A stretch of 16,679 nucleotides of DNA from DAITPV01 sp050692555 (GTDB taxonomy: Bacteria; Actinomycetota; UBA4738; CALAEC01): contig JBOGVS010000049.1 of the NCBI GenBank assembly GCA_050692555.1, positions 1-16,679 on the forward strand. Reading direction: 5' to 3'. The translations under genes and the position numbers were made by a program. The notes beneath the pieces are model-generated. The model made no database searches and was not told where the DNA came from. It was given only the letters and a program-made list of their open reading frames with translations. This document shows positions 13,853 to 16,679 of this stretch, piece after piece (position 1 is the first letter of the stretch; the number at the start of each line of letters is the position of its first letter).

Positions 13853-15109
13853 CTACGGGTAGGCCGGGAACCTGCGGGTCAGCTCGGCCACCCGCTCCCG
13901 GGCCTGTCCCTTCACCTCCTCGTCGTCGGGGGCCCGGATCACCTCGCCGATCAGCTCGGCGATCTCCTTCATCTCGGGCTCGTCCATGCCCAGGGTGGCG
14001 GGGCCGGGAGTTCCCAGCCGGATCCCCGAGGCGGTGGCGGGCGGCAGCGGATCGAACGGGATGGCGTTCTTGTTGAGGGTGATCCCCACGTCGTCGCAGG
14101 CGCGCTCGGCGTCCGCGCCGGTGATGCCGGCAGGCTGGAGGTCCACCAGGGCCAGGTGAGAGTCGGTCCCCCCGGACACCAGGCGGAGTCCCTGATCGAC
14201 CAGGCCGCCGGCCAGGGCCCGGGCGGTTCGGACCACCCGGTGCGCGTAGTCCCCGAACTCCGGAGCCATGGCCTCCTTGAGGCACACCGCCTTGGCGGCG
14301 ATGCAGTGCTCGAGCGGGCCTCCTTGCATCATCGGGAACGTGGCCTTGTCGATGGCCTTGGCGTGCTCCTCACGCGCCAGGATCATGGCCCCCCGCGGTC
14401 CTCGGAGCGTCTTGTGGGTGGTGAAGGTCACCACGTCCGCATACGGCACGGGGCTCGGATACGCTCCCCCGGCCACCAGCCCGATGAAATGCGCGGCGTC
14501 GACCATGAACACCGCGCCCACCTCGTCGGCGATCTCCCGGAACGCGGCCCAGTCGATGACCCGCGGATACGCGGTGGCGCCCGCCACGATCATCTTGGGG
14601 TGGTGCTCCTTGGCCAGGTCCCGGACGTTGTCCATGTCGATGAGCTCGGAGTCCTTGTCCACCTCGTAGCCCACCACGTCGAACCACTTCCCCGAGAAGT
14701 TGACGGGCGAGCCGTGGGTGAGGTGGCCGCCGTGGGGCAGGCTCATGCCCAGCAGGGTGTCGCCCACGTCCATGAACGCGAAGTACGCGGCCATGTTGGC
14801 CTGGGCGCCCGCGTGAGGCTGGACGTTGGCGTGCCCGGCGGCGAACAGCTCTTTGGCCCGGTCGATGGCCAGCTGCTCGGTGACGTCCACCCACCGGCAC
14901 CCGCCGTAGTACCGCTTGCCCGGCAGACCCTCCGCGTACTTGTTGGTCATCGTCGAGGCCATGGCGGCCAGGACCGCAGGGCTGGTGTAGTTCTCGCTGG
15001 CGATGAGGCGGACCGTGTTCCGCTCCCGCTCCAGCTCTCCCACCAGCGCCTCGGCGACCTCCGGGTCGTTGGCCTTCAGGGCCTCCCAGTCCGCCACCCA
15101 CTCCTTCAT
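13853..15109 (-). CDS. glyA: Serine hydroxymethyltransferase
   Basis: PLP enzyme interconverting serine and glycine with tetrahydrofolate, feeding one-carbon metabolism. It has 418 residues, the normal bacterial length. The N-terminal ER..NTVRLIASEN (28-40) and the substrate-binding NKYAEGLPGKRYYGG (56-70) are intact. Asp204 in VDAAHFIGLVAGG and Lys233 in TTHKTLRGPRG are the PLP residues; the family usually reads DMAHIAGLVAAG at the former, a mild variation. The ATG at 15109 overlaps the rpiB stop by four bases (ATGA) and has GGGGAGGGG just upstream, so the longer open frame to 15310 is rejected. Confidence 0.96.
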   Translation of the reverse strand: MKEWVADWEALKANDPEVAEALVGELERERNTVRLIASENYTSPAVLAAMASTMTNKYAEGLPGKRYYGGCRWVDVTEQLAIDRAKELFAAGHANVQPHAGAQANMAAYFAFMDVGDTLLGMSLPHGGHLTHGSPVNFSGKWFDVVGYEVDKDSELIDMDNVRDLAKEHHPKMIVAGATAYPRVIDWAAFREIADEVGAVFMVDAAHFIGLVAGGAYPSPVPYADVVTFTTHKTLRGPRGAMILAREEHAKAIDKATFPMMQGGPLEHCIAAKAVCLKEAMAPEFGDYAHRVVRTARALAGGLVDQGLRLVSGGTDSHLALVDLQPAGITGADAERACDDVGITLNKNAIPFDPLPPATASGIRLGTPGPATLGMDEPEMKEIAELIGEVIRAPDDEEVKGQARERVAELTRRFPAYP

Positions 15110-15564
15110 GTCCCCTCCCCTGCTTCCTCTCGCTCGATGTCCTCGATCCGGCGGATCCTCCGTTCGTGGCGTCCGCCCGCGAACGAGGCCTCCAGCCAGG
15201 TCCGGAGGATCTCCCGCGCCAGCTCCGGCGCCACGATCCGGGCTCCCATGGACAGCACGTTGGCGTCGTTGTGCTCGCGGGAGAGCCTCGCGGTGAACAG
15301 ATCGTTGCACAGAGCCGCCCGCACCCCCCGGACCTTGTTCGCGGCGATCTGCTCCCCCTGCCCGCTCCCTCCGAGGACCACCCCTCGCTCCGCCCTCCCG
15401 TCGCGCACCGCTCGGCCGACCGCCGCGCAGAACCCCGGGTAGTCCACCGGCTCCTCCGAGTCGGTGCCCAGATCCTCCACGTCGTGCCCCAGCTCCTTCA
15501 GGTACTGCTGGAGATCGCGCTTCAGAGCGAATCCGGCGTGATCGGAGCCAACGGCCACTCGCAC
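15106..15564 (-). CDS. rpiB: Ribose-5-phosphate isomerase B
   Basis: Sugar isomerase of the LacAB/RpiB family that interconverts ribose-5-phosphate and ribulose-5-phosphate in the pentose phosphate pathway. It has 152 residues. Asp8-His9 in VAVGSDHAGF binds substrate. The active-site loop is GGSGQGEQIAANK (65-77), the actinobacterial form in which a Glu (here Glu71) is the base instead of the Cys of the E. coli enzyme. The C-terminal tail is long and charged. The GTG start at 15564 lies four bases after the phosphatase stop and has AGAGGA nine bases upstream. It overlaps glyA by four bases. Confidence 0.94.
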   Translation of the reverse strand: MRVAVGSDHAGFALKRDLQQYLKELGHDVEDLGTDSEEPVDYPGFCAAVGRAVRDGRAERGVVLGGSGQGEQIAANKVRGVRAALCNDLFTARLSREHNDANVLSMGARIVAPELAREILRTWLEASFAGGRHERRIRRIEDIEREEAGEGT

Positions 15565-15568
15565 CGGC

Positions 15569-16153
15569 TCAGTCCTCTCCGGCCGCCACGGGCTGCCGCT
15601 GCCCGGCCAGGCCCCGGATCAGCGCGTCCACCAGCTCCTCGATCTCCCAGGCGGTGGCCCGGTACACCTGAGGCGCCATCCCCAGCGGGTCGGCGACATC
15701 CTCGTCGCGCACCGGGCGGGCCCCCTCGCCTCGGAGGCGGTGGGCGGCAGCGACGCGCTCGAGCATGGACTCGCGCGACGGCGTCCCCCGGGGCGGAGGG
15801 AGGAGTCCCACCAGGGCCACCAGCTCCTTGAGGGTGAACGTCTTGGGTGCGGCGTCGGGGGCGTGCTCGAGGACCTCCTGCCGCTGCTCGGCGGTCATGC
15901 TCACCACGACGTCGGCCCACCCCGCCTGCGCCGGGGAGAAGGGTGTGGACCGGAGGTCGGCGATGTCGATACCCCGCGCCGCGGCGGCGGCCACCGCTTC
16001 GGGAGTGGGGGCCAGGCCCAGCCTGGCCCACGTCCCGGACGAACGCACCCGAAGGGTGTCGCCCAGGAGACGGCGAGAGCGATCGACCAGGAACCCCTCG
16101 GCCATGGGCGAGCGACAGATGTTCCCCGTGCAGACCAGCAGCACCCGGAGCAC
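15569..16153 (-). CDS. Low-molecular-weight protein-tyrosine phosphatase family
   Basis: Cysteine phosphatase, 194 residues, longer than the usual ~150-160 through an insertion at about 105-150. The P-loop CTGNICRSP has the nucleophile Cys8 and Arg14, and the general acid is Asp155 in VADPLG. In Bacillus the homologue at the same chromosomal place, YwlE, is an arginine phosphatase set by a Thr in the loop (CTGNTCRS). Here that position is Ile12, so phosphotyrosine specificity is inferred. The GTG start at 16153 has no Shine-Dalgarno sequence, but TAGACT ends six bases upstream, a leaderless-type start. It is followed by rpiB after four bases. Confidence 0.9.
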   Translation of the reverse strand: MLRVLLVCTGNICRSPMAEGFLVDRSRRLLGDTLRVRSSGTWARLGLAPTPEAVAAAAARGIDIADLRSTPFSPAQAGWADVVVSMTAEQRQEVLEHAPDAAPKTFTLKELVALVGLLPPPRGTPSRESMLERVAAAHRLRGEGARPVRDEDVADPLGMAPQVYRATAWEIEELVDALIRGLAGQRQPVAAGED

Positions 16154-16159
16154 GTGCCG

Positions 16160-16165
16160 AGTCTA
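16160..16165 (-). promoter_or_regulatory. -10 box before the phosphatase gene, leaderless-type start
   Basis: On the minus strand TAGACT ends six bases before the GTG at 16153; a second TANNNT box, TACGCT (16170-16165), overlaps it. They lie in the 25-base gap after the sua5 stop, so the phosphatase-rpiB-glyA-wecA part may have its own promoter. No -35 was recognised. Confidence 0.35.
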
Positions 16166-16178
16166 GCGTACGGTTCGC

Positions 16179-16679
16179 TCAGCTCCGTTCAGACCGATCA
16201 GGCCACGAGAAGAAGATCTGCGCCTCGGCGATCCCTCCTGTTCGCAAGACCCGCGGCTGGGGCCCGGTGACATCCAGGACCGTGGAGGACCTCCCCGAGG
16301 CTCGTCCCGCGCACAGGTAGACCGATATCGCATCACCCAACATCGCCCGAACTCCGTCGCAGCCGGAGGGTGTGGGCTCCCCGGAACGGTTGGCGCTGGT
16401 CACTGCGAGCGGGCCGGTCCGTCGCAGGAGCGCCAGGGCGACCCCGTGGTCCGGAACGCGGATGCCGATGGTGTCCCGCTCCTCCCCCAGCTCCCAGCCG
16501 CGGCTGGCCTCGGACCGGCGGAGAACCAGGGTCAGGGCCCCGGGCCAGAACCGATCCGCCACCGTCCGGGCCCGGTCATCGACGACGGCGAGCCTCTCCG
16601 CCGCCGCGAGGTCGGCCACCAGCACGGGCAGGGTCAGGTCCCTCGATCGTTGCTTGGCTCGGAACAACCGGTCCGTGGC
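16179..16679 (-). CDS. tsaC: L-threonylcarbamoyladenylate synthase (Sua5/YrdC), start missing at window edge
   Basis: Enzyme making threonylcarbamoyl-AMP from threonine, bicarbonate and ATP for the t6A37 modification of ANN-decoding tRNAs. 166 codons are visible and the frame is open to the window end; by comparison with the family the first ~40-50 residues lie outside. Visible family motifs are RLFRAKQRSRDLTLPVLV (KxR-type nucleotide site), RFWPGALTLVL, GIRVPDH and SANRSGEPTP. The protein ends shortly after LRTGGIAEAQI, so it is the single-domain YrdC/TsaC form without the extra Sua5 domain. It leads the housekeeping operon, as sua5 does near atp genes in Bacillus and mycobacteria. Confidence 0.92.
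   Translation of the reverse strand, partial: ATDRLFRAKQRSRDLTLPVLVADLAAAERLAVVDDRARTVADRFWPGALTLVLRRSEASRGWELGEERDTIGIRVPDHGVALALLRRTGPLAVTSANRSGEPTPSGCDGVRAMLGDAISVYLCAGRASGRSSTVLDVTGPQPRVLRTGGIAEAQIFFSWPDRSERS

Noticed and set aside
13796..15442. A 548-codon open frame on the plus strand opposite glyA and rpiB
   Set aside because: It is antisense to two clear housekeeping genes, its translation is Gly/Arg/His/Val-rich with no motif, and long spurious frames are expected at this GC.

Overview
The window is about 16.7 kb of high-GC DNA (roughly two-thirds GC by eye) and reads as a chromosomal segment of an uncultured-type actinobacterium-like organism (Actinomycetota inferred, not proven). 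The hints are heavy GTG start usage, an RpiB with the Glu-type active-site loop known from Mycobacterium, a Tat-type lipoprotein signal on the polyamine-binding protein, an F-ATPase b subunit with an N-terminal extension, and several start codons that sit 6-7 bases after a TANNNT box with no ribosome binding site (leaderless-type starts).

Right end, minus strand (16679 to 12509): a housekeeping operon, sua5/tsaC (cut by the window edge) - low-molecular-weight phosphatase - rpiB - glyA - wecA/tagO-like glycosyltransferase - small two-helix membrane protein. Left end, minus strand (3818 to 1): the F1Fo ATP synthase operon atpZ - atpI - atpB - atpE - atpF - atpH - atpA (cut). In Bacillus and in mycobacteria parts of the first block lie directly upstream of the atp operon, so the two ends look like one ancestral neighbourhood.

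Middle (3819 to 12449): the two halves are separated by about 8.6 kb. This holds (i) a plus-strand operon of overlapping genes for a polyamine-type ABC importer, potA-potD-potB-potC, ending in a class III PLP aminotransferase; (ii) a visibly lower-GC restriction-modification pair, a DpnII-like endonuclease (minus) and a Dam-type adenine methyltransferase (plus), divergently arranged and predicted to act on GATC; (iii) a secreted L,D-transpeptidase (minus).

The atp and pot operons diverge from a 200-bp region that carries a perfect CRP/GlxR-type palindrome, suggesting cAMP-linked control of energy generation and polyamine uptake from one site. No tRNA, rRNA, CRISPR array or insertion sequence was seen, and no stretch longer than about 200 bases lacks a gene. 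The parts most worth following up are the CRP-type site, the leaderless-start pattern, and the restriction enzyme, which lacks the expected catalytic carboxylate next to its lysine.
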